Translations under genes and position numbers: made by a program
In this document: in pieces, positions 50,707-58,655 of the stretch
How positions within the stretch are numbered: position 1 is the first letter of the stretch
How the letters are laid out: each line of letters begins with the position of its first letter
Source: Chryseobacterium nepalense
GTDB lineage: Bacteria; Bacteroidota; Bacteroidia; Flavobacteriales; Weeksellaceae
Reading direction: 5' to 3'
NCBI RefSeq assembly: GCF_023195755.1
Contig: NZ_CP096203.1
Span: forward strand, 3,596,001 to 3,660,000
DNA length: 64,000 nt
Notes under the pieces: generated by a model
The model's database searches: none
Told to the model about the DNA's origin: nothing
The model's input: only the letters and a program-made list of their open reading frames with translations

Positions 50707-51663
50707 ATGATTCTTTGCATTACACATTCACGGGATTTTTACAATATTGATCTCTTTTTTGAATACCTTACCTCGAAAAATATTCCGTATTTCAGGCTGA
50801 ATTCTGATAAGCTTAACCATGCTCAGAAAATCAGCATCAGCCAGAATTCTTTTGAACTCACCGATGAATCAGGAAACAGATTAAAATCTGAAGACGTAAA
50901 AAGCGTCTGGCACAGGAAATCATGGAGAATTGATACTCCCGAAGAGCTGGATGAAGAATATAAAAAGATCTTTATTCAGGAATATTCCACCCTGCGTTAC
51001 AATCTTTTCACAGCATTGGAACGTGTTCCGTGGATTAATCCTTTGGAAATTGAAAACAAAATAGACGGCAATAAAATGCTACAGCTGAATATTGCTGAAA
51101 AGAACGGCCTGATTGTCCCTGAAACCCTTTTTTCAAACGATGCCGAAGCCATTACTGCATTTTTTTATACTTATTGCAGCGGAAAAATGGTGGCCAAGCT
51201 TCACGGAGTCATTTCAAAATCAATGGGCGGAGAAAATTTTCTTTCAACCCATATTATTGATGAAGATTCTCTTGAAAATATTGCAGATATCGAATACTGC
51301 CCGATGATCTTTCAGCCTTACATTGAAAAAGAATATGAGCTGAGGATTGTTTATCTTGACGGAGAATTCTTCACCGGTAAAATCAATAACAGCGAAAATA
51401 CCGATTGGAGGATTGCAAAAGGAAACTACTTCTGGTCAGATTATGCTCTTCCCGAAAATATAAAGTCAGGTCTCACAGGAATGATGAAAGAAATGGGACT
51501 TTACCTCGGCGCCATAGACATGATCCGCGGAAAAGACGGAAAATATTATTTTCTAGAGGTCAATCCGCAGGGAGAGTGGGGAATGCTGCAGAAAGATCTT
51601 AATTTTCCTATTGCACAGAGAATTGCCGATAATCTTATAAAAAGAATGAAAACCAATGAATAA
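50707..51663 (+). CDS. ATP-grasp peptide macrocyclase, MvdC/MvdD family (first)
   Basis: A 318-aa ATP-grasp ligase expected to cross-link side chains of the precursor cores. The N-terminal domain has a VWHRKSWRID region and the grasp domain has VAKLHGVISKSMGG and CPMIFQPYIEKEYELRIVYLDGEF. DWR follows in ENTDWRIAKGN, and the metal-site segment FLEVNPQGEWGML is at the end. These are features of the microviridin ligases MdnB/MdnC. Whether this one makes esters or the amide cannot be settled by eye. It overlaps the second ligase by 8 bases. Confidence 0.88.
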   Translation: MILCITHSRDFYNIDLFFEYLTSKNIPYFRLNSDKLNHAQKISISQNSFELTDESGNRLKSEDVKSVWHRKSWRIDTPEELDEEYKKIFIQEYSTLRYNLFTALERVPWINPLEIENKIDGNKMLQLNIAEKNGLIVPETLFSNDAEAITAFFYTYCSGKMVAKLHGVISKSMGGENFLSTHIIDEDSLENIADIEYCPMIFQPYIEKEYELRIVYLDGEFFTGKINNSENTDWRIAKGNYFWSDYALPENIKSGLTGMMKEMGLYLGAIDMIRGKDGKYYFLEVNPQGEWGMLQKDLNFPIAQRIADNLIKRMKTNE

Positions 51664-52660
51664 AATTTTAATAATTACCCATACCGGAGATAATTTTTCA
51701 ATTGAAAAAGTAACCGAATATATCGATAAAAACGAATGCGAAGTAATTCGCTTTAATGTAGATGAATATCCATTAACCAACAAATTGTCTTCCATATTCC
51801 AGGATGGAAAATGGACAACCATTCTTGAAACCTCTGATAAAAAATACCGTCTGGACGATATTTCAGCAGTTTGGTACAGGCGTGCTTATAACATGGGACG
51901 GGGCCTGAGAGAGGAAATCGATGAGAAGTTCTACGGAGCGGCAATGGGAGAGATAAGAAATACCCTGTTCGGGTTTTTAGAATCTGTTGATGTTTATTCG
52001 CTGGGAAAACCAAGTGTTTACAGAAGGCTCGACAGTAAAGAAGAACAGCTTAAAATTGCAGATAAAATCGGACTTAAAATTCCCGAGACCTGCGTTACCA
52101 ATAATCCCGAAGAAGCAAAACAGTTTATCATAAAACATCAGAATGTAGTGGCAAAAATGCAGACCGGTTTTGCCATCTATGAGGATGGCGTGGAGAGTGT
52201 GGTGTTTACCAATGTTGTTAATGAAGACAAGCTGGAGGAGTTGGATACACTTTTGTATTGTCCGATGCAGTTTCAGAAAAAAATCGAGAAGAAAAAAGAA
52301 CTCCGGGTAACGGTTGTCGGAAGAGATATTTTTGCTTTTGAAATAGATTCCCAGCAGTCGGATGCCGCAAAAATCGACTGGAGAAAAGACGGGGTCAACC
52401 TTATCGATAAATGGATTCCTACGGAGCTGCCTTCTGATATTGAAGCAAAACTGCTGGAGCTTCTGGACGTATATCATGTAGACTATGGCGCAATTGACAT
52501 TATTGTTTCTCCGGAAGACGAATACTATTTTATCGAAATCAATGCGGCAGGAGAGTTTTTCTGGCTGGATAACCTCACGGAAGGAAACCTGATCTCAAAA
52601 AGCATTGCCGATATTTTGTGCGATAAAGCCCCAAGAAGAAGCAATGAAGTTTTGGCATAG
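51656..52660 (+). CDS. ATP-grasp peptide macrocyclase, MvdC/MvdD family (second)
   Basis: A 334-aa second ligase of the cluster. It shows VWYRRAYNMGRG, VVAKMQTGFAIYEDGVESVVF, CPMQFQKKIEKKKELRVTVVG, DSQQSDAAKIDWRKDGV and the metal-site FIEINAAGEFFWLD. The two enzymes are related but clearly different, as expected if one installs the two esters and the other the amide, in the microviridin manner. It overlaps the first ligase (ATGAATAA). No acetyltransferase, protease or ABC exporter gene follows; a terminator ends the cluster. Confidence 0.88.
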   Translation: MNKILIITHTGDNFSIEKVTEYIDKNECEVIRFNVDEYPLTNKLSSIFQDGKWTTILETSDKKYRLDDISAVWYRRAYNMGRGLREEIDEKFYGAAMGEIRNTLFGFLESVDVYSLGKPSVYRRLDSKEEQLKIADKIGLKIPETCVTNNPEEAKQFIIKHQNVVAKMQTGFAIYEDGVESVVFTNVVNEDKLEELDTLLYCPMQFQKKIEKKKELRVTVVGRDIFAFEIDSQQSDAAKIDWRKDGVNLIDKWIPTELPSDIEAKLLELLDVYHVDYGAIDIIVSPEDEYYFIEINAAGEFFWLDNLTEGNLISKSIADILCDKAPRRSNEVLA

Positions 52661-52698
52661 CATAACAACGAAATGATTTTTTTTAATTTTTGATGAGA

Positions 52699-52721
52699 GC
52701 GGGCACTGCCCGTTTTTTTTT
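52699..52721 (+). terminator. Terminator of the graspetide cluster
   Basis: Stem CGGGC/GCCCG around ACT followed by nine T, 38 bases past the second ligase. Confidence 0.8.
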
Positions 52722-52790
52722 ATTGACGCTTCAGATAATCTTTTGGTGCACATTTCAATTTATTGTAATTTGTTATTAATTAAAAATTGA

Positions 52791-52830
52791 ATTCTCCTTT
52801 AAAAATCGCAAATTTGCAAATACGGAGAAT
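52791..52830. promoter_or_regulatory. Nested palindrome upstream of the epimerase gene
   Basis: Outer arms ATTCTCC (52791-52797) and GGAGAAT (52824-52830) enclose the perfect inner palindrome GCAAATTTGC (52808-52817). Both share nearly one centre about 55 bases before the epimerase ATG, as expected for a dimeric regulator's operator. Confidence 0.35.
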
Positions 52831-52866
52831 GTGAGCATAAATTAGTCAACCAAGTAAAAATAACGG

Positions 52867-53880
52867 ATGGTTTTTGTAACGGGTGCTACCGGAATTCTCG
52901 GCAGGGTAATCGTTTTGGAGCTTCTTAAAAAAGGAAGAAACGTTCGGGCTGCGAAGAGAGCGACAAGCAATTTAGACGAAGTAAAGCATTCCTATTCATT
53001 TTATACGGAAAATCCCGACGATTTTTTCAATAAGATAGAATGGGTAAATGTCGATTTTGATGATATTCATTCGATTCAGGATGCGCTGAAAGGTGTGGAT
53101 GAAGTCTATCACTGTGCAGCCAAAGTCGGTTTTAATCCGGATGATGCAAAAGAAATGTATCATACCAACGTAAAAGGAACCCAAAACCTTTTATATGCCT
53201 GCGAAAATTCGGAGGTAAAGAAATTTCTACACGTAAGTTCCGTCGCCGTTCTCGATATTGACAATGAAAACGGTGAGCTTGACGAAGATTCTGATTTTAA
53301 TCCCAAAGACGACCATTCCGCCTATGCCATTTCAAAACATCTTGCCGAAATGGAGGTCTGGAGAGCATCTGCAGAAGGACTCAATGTTGTAATCATAAAT
53401 CCGGGAATGATCATCGGAAGCGGAAACTGGGGCAAGAGCAGCGGTGATATATTTCCTACCATGGAAAAAAATAGCTTTACTTTTTCCGGGGGAACCAGCT
53501 ATGCGGATGTAAGGGATGTTGCTGAAATATCAGTTCAGCTCATGGAAAAGAGTATTTTCGGAGAACGGTTTATCATTATTTCTGAAAATAAAAGATATGC
53601 AGAACTGGCAAGACAGATCAGAAAAGAACTGGGTCTGAAAGAGGCAAAAGTACTTTCAAAATTCCAGCTTACTATGGGAATTGTGGCGAATATGCTTTTC
53701 GGATGGCTCATTCCGCAACTTAAGATGGTGACAAAATCGAATGTTGAAGCAATTTCCCAAATGAAAACCATATCCCATAAAAAAGTGAAGGAAAGGCTGA
53801 ATTATACATTCATTCCGTTGGAAGAAACCATAGACTTTCACCTTAAAAATTATATTAACGATAAAAAGGCAAAACAATGA
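52867..53880 (+). CDS. NAD-dependent epimerase/dehydratase (extended SDR)
   Basis: A 337-aa Rossmann oxidoreductase. GATGILGR is at the N-terminus and the active-site YAISK motif near residue 158, followed by VIINPGMIIGSGNW, as in extended SDRs such as flavonol-reductase-like or sterol-dehydrogenase-like enzymes. Its stop overlaps the next start (ATGA), so it is coupled to the AMP-dependent ligase. The pair may act on an acyl or isoprenoid intermediate, but the substrate is unknown. mvaD follows the ligase. Confidence 0.85.
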   Translation: MVFVTGATGILGRVIVLELLKKGRNVRAAKRATSNLDEVKHSYSFYTENPDDFFNKIEWVNVDFDDIHSIQDALKGVDEVYHCAAKVGFNPDDAKEMYHTNVKGTQNLLYACENSEVKKFLHVSSVAVLDIDNENGELDEDSDFNPKDDHSAYAISKHLAEMEVWRASAEGLNVVIINPGMIIGSGNWGKSSGDIFPTMEKNSFTFSGGTSYADVRDVAEISVQLMEKSIFGERFIIISENKRYAELARQIRKELGLKEAKVLSKFQLTMGIVANMLFGWLIPQLKMVTKSNVEAISQMKTISHKKVKERLNYTFIPLEETIDFHLKNYINDKKAKQ

Positions 53881-55646
53881 ATCTTGCGGAGGCAATCATT
53901 CAAAAAAATATAGAAAAGCATCCCTTAAAATCCGCCATTGGGTTTAAAAAAAAGAAAGAAGGATGGAAAGAGCTGAGCTGGAAGAAATTCTCGGAAATTA
54001 TTTTTAAAACAGCCAATGCTCTGAAAGAAGCGGGAATAAAAGAAAACGATAAAGTTTCCATCTATTCAGATAACTCCTCAGAATGGATGATTTTTGATCT
54101 GGCGGCGATGTCTCTGGGTGCAGTTACCGTGCCTATTTACTCAACTAATAATGCAGAGCAGGCAGAATATATCATTAAAGATTCCGGGGCAAAAATCATT
54201 TTGGTAGGAGATCAGGCACAGTATGATGCCTGCCTTGAAATTGTGAAAAAAAACAAATGCAGCCTCGAAACGATCATTGTTTCCAAAAAAGCAGTCTGGA
54301 TCAAAAAAGAATTCAGCAGCTTCTACCTGGAAGATTTTATTGCAAAATCAGCCGCAGAAGCAGAATTCTGTCCAAAGGAAAATGACGATGTAGCAACCCT
54401 GATTTATACTTCAGGAACTACCGGTACGCCAAAAGGGGTAATGCTTACCCACGGGAATTTCATCAAAGCTTTTGATGCTCATTTTAAGTTTTTTAAATTT
54501 AAAAATTTCGAAGAGGAACTTTCGCTTGCATTTTTACCTCTAAGCCACGTTTTCGAACGCAGCTGGAGTCTTCTTTGTCTGTATGGAGGCGCAAGAGTAT
54601 ACTTTCTTGAAGATCCTAAAAATATTGCAAATACGCTTGAAGAGGTGAAACCTACAATGATGTGCGCTGTTCCGAGGTTTTTCCAGAAAATTTACGCAGG
54701 CGTGCTGGAAAAGGCAGAAGAAGGGTCGTCACTAAAGAAAAAAATCTTCGGCTGGGCTGTAAAAACAGGGTGGGAGACTGCCGAATTAAAACGAAATGAA
54801 AAACACATTTCTTTAAGTTTACAAATAAAACAAAACATAGCTGAAGCTCTGGTCTTCAGCAAAATTAAAAACAGAATGGGAGGAAGACTCTGGTTTCTGC
54901 CTTGTGGTGGAGCTTCCTTATCTCCGGAGGTTACCCGTTTTTTTGAGTCGGTAGGAATCCATGTTACCGTAGGGTACGGGCTCACGGAAACTACGGCTAC
55001 TCTTACGCTTTTCCCTTTCACTCATTTTGAACACGGAACAAGCGGAAAACCGCTTCCCGGAGTAGAAATCCGTATCGGAGATCAGGATGAAATCCAGGCA
55101 AGAGGAAACGGAATTATGAAAGGCTATTACAACAACCCGGAAGATACCCAAAAAGTGTTCACTGAAGACGGATGGTTCAAGACCGGTGATGCCGGAAAGA
55201 TCGATGAAAAAGGAAATCTTATCATCACCGACCGTCTGAAGGATCTTATGAAAACATCAAACGGCAAATATATTGCTCCGCAGCAGATCGAAAACTTGCT
55301 CACCAATAATAATTTCATCCAGCAGATTGTAATGATCGCGGAGGGCAGACAATTTGCTTCTGCACTTATTGTTCCTAATTTTGAGTTCCTGAAAGAGTAC
55401 CTTGCCAAAAATAATATTCCTTTTACCAATTGGGAAGAAGTGGTGAAAAATAAAGAGGTAAACGATTTTTATAAAAATAAAATTAAAGAACTTCAGGAGC
55501 ATTTGTCCGACTTTGAAAAAGTGAAAAAGTTTACTCTAATGCCCGCAGAATTTGAAATCAACACCGGAGAAATCACGCCTACGCTGAAAGTGAAGAGAAA
55601 TGTGGTTCTTAAAAAATATGCGGAGATTATTGATCAGATGTACTAA
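53877..55646 (+). CDS. Long-chain-fatty-acid--CoA ligase (AMP-forming)
   Basis: A 589-aa adenylate-forming enzyme. The AMP-binding P-loop YTSGTTGTPKGVMLTHGN, FLPLSHVFERSW, the core GYGLTETTATLTLF, GEIQARG-like DEIQARGNGIMKGYY and the C-terminal TGDAGKIDEKGNLIITDRLKDLMKTSNGKY give all key motifs. It resembles FadD/AMP-synthetase FAAL-like enzymes of Bacteroidota and should activate a fatty acid to acyl-CoA via acyl-AMP. It overlaps the upstream SDR gene by 4 bases. Confidence 0.92.
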   Translation: MNLAEAIIQKNIEKHPLKSAIGFKKKKEGWKELSWKKFSEIIFKTANALKEAGIKENDKVSIYSDNSSEWMIFDLAAMSLGAVTVPIYSTNNAEQAEYIIKDSGAKIILVGDQAQYDACLEIVKKNKCSLETIIVSKKAVWIKKEFSSFYLEDFIAKSAAEAEFCPKENDDVATLIYTSGTTGTPKGVMLTHGNFIKAFDAHFKFFKFKNFEEELSLAFLPLSHVFERSWSLLCLYGGARVYFLEDPKNIANTLEEVKPTMMCAVPRFFQKIYAGVLEKAEEGSSLKKKIFGWAVKTGWETAELKRNEKHISLSLQIKQNIAEALVFSKIKNRMGGRLWFLPCGGASLSPEVTRFFESVGIHVTVGYGLTETTATLTLFPFTHFEHGTSGKPLPGVEIRIGDQDEIQARGNGIMKGYYNNPEDTQKVFTEDGWFKTGDAGKIDEKGNLIITDRLKDLMKTSNGKYIAPQQIENLLTNNNFIQQIVMIAEGRQFASALIVPNFEFLKEYLAKNNIPFTNWEEVVKNKEVNDFYKNKIKELQEHLSDFEKVKKFTLMPAEFEINTGEITPTLKVKRNVVLKKYAEIIDQMY

Positions 55647-55685
55647 AATAGATGGATTACTAAGCTGATTGACAAAAAAAGAATT

Positions 55686-56741
55686 ATGACAACACAGGAA
55701 TTTTTAGGAAAAAAAGAATTTACAATACAAGATCAGACGGTTTCAGAAAGCTGTCCGTCAAACATAGCACTGATTAAATATTGGGGCAAATATGATAATC
55801 AGATTCCTGCAAATCCGAGTATCAGCTATACATTGAATCATTGTAAAACCAATACCAGTCTGGAATTTATAGCGAATGAAGCATTTTCCGTTCAGACTTT
55901 TTTAGCGGGTAATGAAGAACCGAAATTTGCAGCAAAAATTGAAAAATATTTCAGTAAGATAGAACAATATCTTCCTTGGATTTTAAAGGGGAAATACATT
56001 ATCAGAACAGAAAATACATTTCCGCACAGCTCAGGAATTGCAAGTTCGGCTTCCGGTTTTGGTGCGGTTGCAAAATGCCTGATGCATCTGGATGGAATTT
56101 TCTCTGGAAAAGCTTCGGAAGAGGAGTCATTAAGAAAAGCGTCTTTTCTGGCAAGGCTGGGAAGCGGAAGTGCATGCAGAAGTTTGTATAGCGGATTGGT
56201 GGTTTGGGGAGAATGCCAGGTGAAAGAAAGTTCTGACCTTTTTGCGGTTCAATATCCCAACGACGAAGTTCATGAGATTTTTAAAGATTTTAGTGATTGG
56301 GTATTACTGATTCATGAAGGTGAGAAAAGTGTTTCTTCAACGGTAGGACACGGCCTGATGAATACCAATCCTTACGCCGACAGAAGATTTCAGGAAGCGA
56401 GGGAAAACTTCGGTCCGATGAAGGAAATTCTTGCCAGTGGGGATCTGCATCAGTTCATTAAACTCGTGGAACATGAAGCATTAACGCTCCACGCAATGAT
56501 GATGATGAGCGATCCTGCATTTATCCTCATGAAAACAGGAACGCTGGAAGTCATCAATAAAATATGGGATTTCCGGAAAGAAACCGGGTTGCCTTTATTC
56601 TTTACCCTTGACGCCGGCGCCAATGTTCACCTTCTATTTCCGAATAACGGTTCCGAAGAAACAATAAAATTATTCATTGAAACGGAATTGCTGCAGCATA
56701 CGCAGAAGAACGGAGTGGTAAAAGACATAATGAAATTTTAA
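55686..56741 (+). CDS. mvaD: Diphosphomevalonate decarboxylase
   Basis: A 351-aa GHMP-family enzyme giving isopentenyl diphosphate from mevalonate diphosphate. Visible are SCPSNIALIKYWGKYD (substrate loop), PSISYTLNHCKT, the ATP-binding FPHSSGIASSASGFGAVAKCL, and SGSACRSLYSGLVVWGE. An Asp/Arg pair as in the decarboxylase class is present. The mevalonate pathway is typical of this lineage of flavobacteria. It is 39 bases after the acyl-CoA ligase and ends in a terminator. Confidence 0.94.
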   Translation: MTTQEFLGKKEFTIQDQTVSESCPSNIALIKYWGKYDNQIPANPSISYTLNHCKTNTSLEFIANEAFSVQTFLAGNEEPKFAAKIEKYFSKIEQYLPWILKGKYIIRTENTFPHSSGIASSASGFGAVAKCLMHLDGIFSGKASEEESLRKASFLARLGSGSACRSLYSGLVVWGECQVKESSDLFAVQYPNDEVHEIFKDFSDWVLLIHEGEKSVSSTVGHGLMNTNPYADRRFQEARENFGPMKEILASGDLHQFIKLVEHEALTLHAMMMMSDPAFILMKTGTLEVINKIWDFRKETGLPLFFTLDAGANVHLLFPNNGSEETIKLFIETELLQHTQKNGVVKDIMKF

Positions 56742-56759
56742 ATGAATTGGATAATTTTG

Positions 56760-56787
56760 AACGGACTTTTGAAGTTCGTTTTTTTAT
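56760..56787 (+). terminator. Terminator after mvaD
   Basis: A 9-bp stem AACGGACTT/AAGTTCGTT (one wobble) with a TTG loop is followed by seven T, 18 bases past the stop. Confidence 0.8.
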
Positions 56788-57045
56788 TTATAAACTTTTT
56801 TAAATTAAACGTTAAAGAAAGAAATATTGATGTTGATAAGCCATTAAGAAGCGTCATATCTTTAAATATCAAAGATATTTCCTACTTGATTTTAAAACCT
56901 TAGAAAATCTTAATGTTGAATAATTTTGCGATTTAAATTAAAGTAAACTTTTTAACAGGTACAAAGTATTCAAAAATCAATTGTAAAATCACTCTTACAG
57001 ATTGAAATGCTGAAATTTGTCTTCCGAAATCTGAAATCTAATTTG

Positions 57046-57053
57046 TACTTTTG
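57046..57053 (+). promoter_or_regulatory. -7 box TACTTTTG abutting the gldD start
   Basis: Exact TAnnTTTG 4 bases before ATG 57058. It lies inside the longer open frame from 57007, so that frame's upstream part is excluded. Confidence 0.55.
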
Positions 57054-57057
57054 CAAA

Positions 57058-57615
57058 ATGTTTAAAAACGCCATTTTTATTTTTATCGCACTGATATTGG
57101 TGTCCTGTTCCAAAGATCCTGTTCCGAAACCTTACGGTGAACTTCGTCTGGAATATCCTGCGCCGAAATATCAGAAGTTTGAAAACAACTGTGCCTATAC
57201 TTTTGAATATTCCCATTTCGCAACAATTACAGATGCCAAAAGACCTTGCTGGTATTATCTGAATTATCCGAAAATGAAAGCGAAAATTTTCGTGACCTAT
57301 TATCCGATCAAGAATGATTTTGCCGCCCACATTCAGGAAGCTGAAAAAATGGTGTATGAGCATACGATAAAAGCAAGTGCCATTGATACCAAATCATTCG
57401 AATATCCTGATAAAAAAGTGTACGGAAATTTCTATGAGCTTAAAGGACAAAGTGCTTCAAACCTTCAGTTTTACATTACAGACAGTACAAAACATTTTGT
57501 AACGGCCTATTTATATTTCAACACAAGACCAAAGCCGGATTCTCTGGCACCGGCGATAGATTATATCAAAAACGATATGAAGCATCTGCTGGACACATTT
57601 GAATGGAAAAATTAA
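57058..57615 (+). CDS. gldD: Gliding-motility lipoprotein GldD
   Basis: 185 aa from ATG 57058 (an in-frame start at 57007 would add 17 residues ahead of the signal). SPII lipobox ILVSC (Cys17), then the GldD start PKPYGELRLEYPAPKY and ENNCAYTFEYSHFA, AKRPCWYYLNYPKMKA, ending in FNTRPKPDSLAPAIDYI. GldD is one of the gliding-motility lipoproteins of the flavobacterial gliding/type IX secretion system; it is needed for gliding in F. johnsoniae. Predicted leaderless mRNA. The PfkB gene follows 28 bases later. Confidence 0.93.
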   Translation: MFKNAIFIFIALILVSCSKDPVPKPYGELRLEYPAPKYQKFENNCAYTFEYSHFATITDAKRPCWYYLNYPKMKAKIFVTYYPIKNDFAAHIQEAEKMVYEHTIKASAIDTKSFEYPDKKVYGNFYELKGQSASNLQFYITDSTKHFVTAYLYFNTRPKPDSLAPAIDYIKNDMKHLLDTFEWKN

Positions 57616-57643
57616 TACTCTTTAAATATACTTTGAAAAAAAT

Positions 57644-58567
57644 ATGAAACTTTTAGTTGTAGGAAGTGTTGCATTCGATGCAATCGAAACACCATTTGGT
57701 AAAACAGACAAAATTTTGGGAGGTGCGGCAACCTATATCGGAATTACTTCATCCGTACTTGGAGTAAAATCAGGAATTGTTTCAGTGGTGGGAGGAGATT
57801 TTCCGCAGGAACATCTGGATATGTTCACCAACAGAAACGTAAATATAGAAGGAATTGAAATCGTGAAAGATGGCAAAACATTTTTCTGGTCCGGAAAATA
57901 TCACAATGACCTTAATACCAGAGATACACTGGCAACAGAAGTGAATGTTCTGGAGAATTTTGATCCTAAAATTCCGGATTCTATGCAGGATGCGGAGATT
58001 TTATTATTGGGAAATCTTCATCCGGGGGTACAGCTTTCCGTATTGGAAAAAATGCACAAACGTCCGAAACTGGTAATCCTTGATACCATGAATTTCTGGA
58101 TGGATACCGCATGGGATATTTTAATGGAAATGATTGCTAAAACGGATGTTATTACTATTAATGACGAAGAAGCAAGACAACTTTCAGGCGAATATTCTCT
58201 CGTAAAAGCAGCTAAAAAAATCCACGAAATGGGACCGGAATACGTCATCATTAAAAAAGGAGAACATGGCGCTTTACTTTTCCATGATAATAAAGTATTC
58301 GCTATTCCGGCACTACCGTTGGAAGAAGTTTTTGATCCTACCGGAGCGGGAGATACTTTTGCAGGAGGCTTTGCAGCTTATCTGGCTAAAAAAGAAAAAA
58401 CTGATTTTGAAACTATGAAATCTGCACTTATCGTAGGTTCTGCAATGGCATCTTTCACCGTTGAAAAATTCGGGACGGAAAGAATTGAAGAAGTAAATGA
58501 AGCGGATATGTTCGAAAGATTAAGACAGTTTAAAGAATTGACAACTTTTGACATAGAACTACAATAA
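57644..58567 (+). CDS. PfkB-family carbohydrate/nucleoside kinase
   Basis: A 307-aa ribokinase-type kinase. GGAATYIGI near the start, the anion-hole/catalytic DPTGAGDTFAGGFAAYL (PfkB signature 2) and TINDEEARQLSG are present. The group contains ribokinase, fructokinase and adenosine kinases; the substrate is not evident. A small gap of 28 bases to gldD suggests a shared transcript. Confidence 0.9.
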   Translation: MKLLVVGSVAFDAIETPFGKTDKILGGAATYIGITSSVLGVKSGIVSVVGGDFPQEHLDMFTNRNVNIEGIEIVKDGKTFFWSGKYHNDLNTRDTLATEVNVLENFDPKIPDSMQDAEILLLGNLHPGVQLSVLEKMHKRPKLVILDTMNFWMDTAWDILMEMIAKTDVITINDEEARQLSGEYSLVKAAKKIHEMGPEYVIIKKGEHGALLFHDNKVFAIPALPLEEVFDPTGAGDTFAGGFAAYLAKKEKTDFETMKSALIVGSAMASFTVEKFGTERIEEVNEADMFERLRQFKELTTFDIELQ

Positions 58568-58626
58568 ATACGTCTTTTTTAAGAAATATTTATAATAAAA
58601 AATTTAGTGTAATTCATTAAGAATTC

Positions 58627-58634
58627 TAAATTTG
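58627..58634 (+). promoter_or_regulatory. -7 box TAAATTTG upstream of the SurA-like gene
   Basis: Exact TAnnTTTG on the plus strand with a 21-base gap to ATG 58656. Confidence 0.55.
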
Positions 58635-58655
58635 CAACTTGTTTAAAATAGTAAA

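Larger units (their letters stand above)
56742..57057. other. 316-bp intergenic region before gldD
   Basis: It contains the mvaD terminator at its left end, then AT-rich sequence with no coding potential up to the gldD promoter at 57046. Nothing else was recognised. Confidence 0.7.

Noticed and set aside
52867..55646. SDR and acyl-CoA ligase as graspetide tailoring genes
   Set aside because: A strong terminator and 200 bases separate them from the ligases, and they fit lipid metabolism better.
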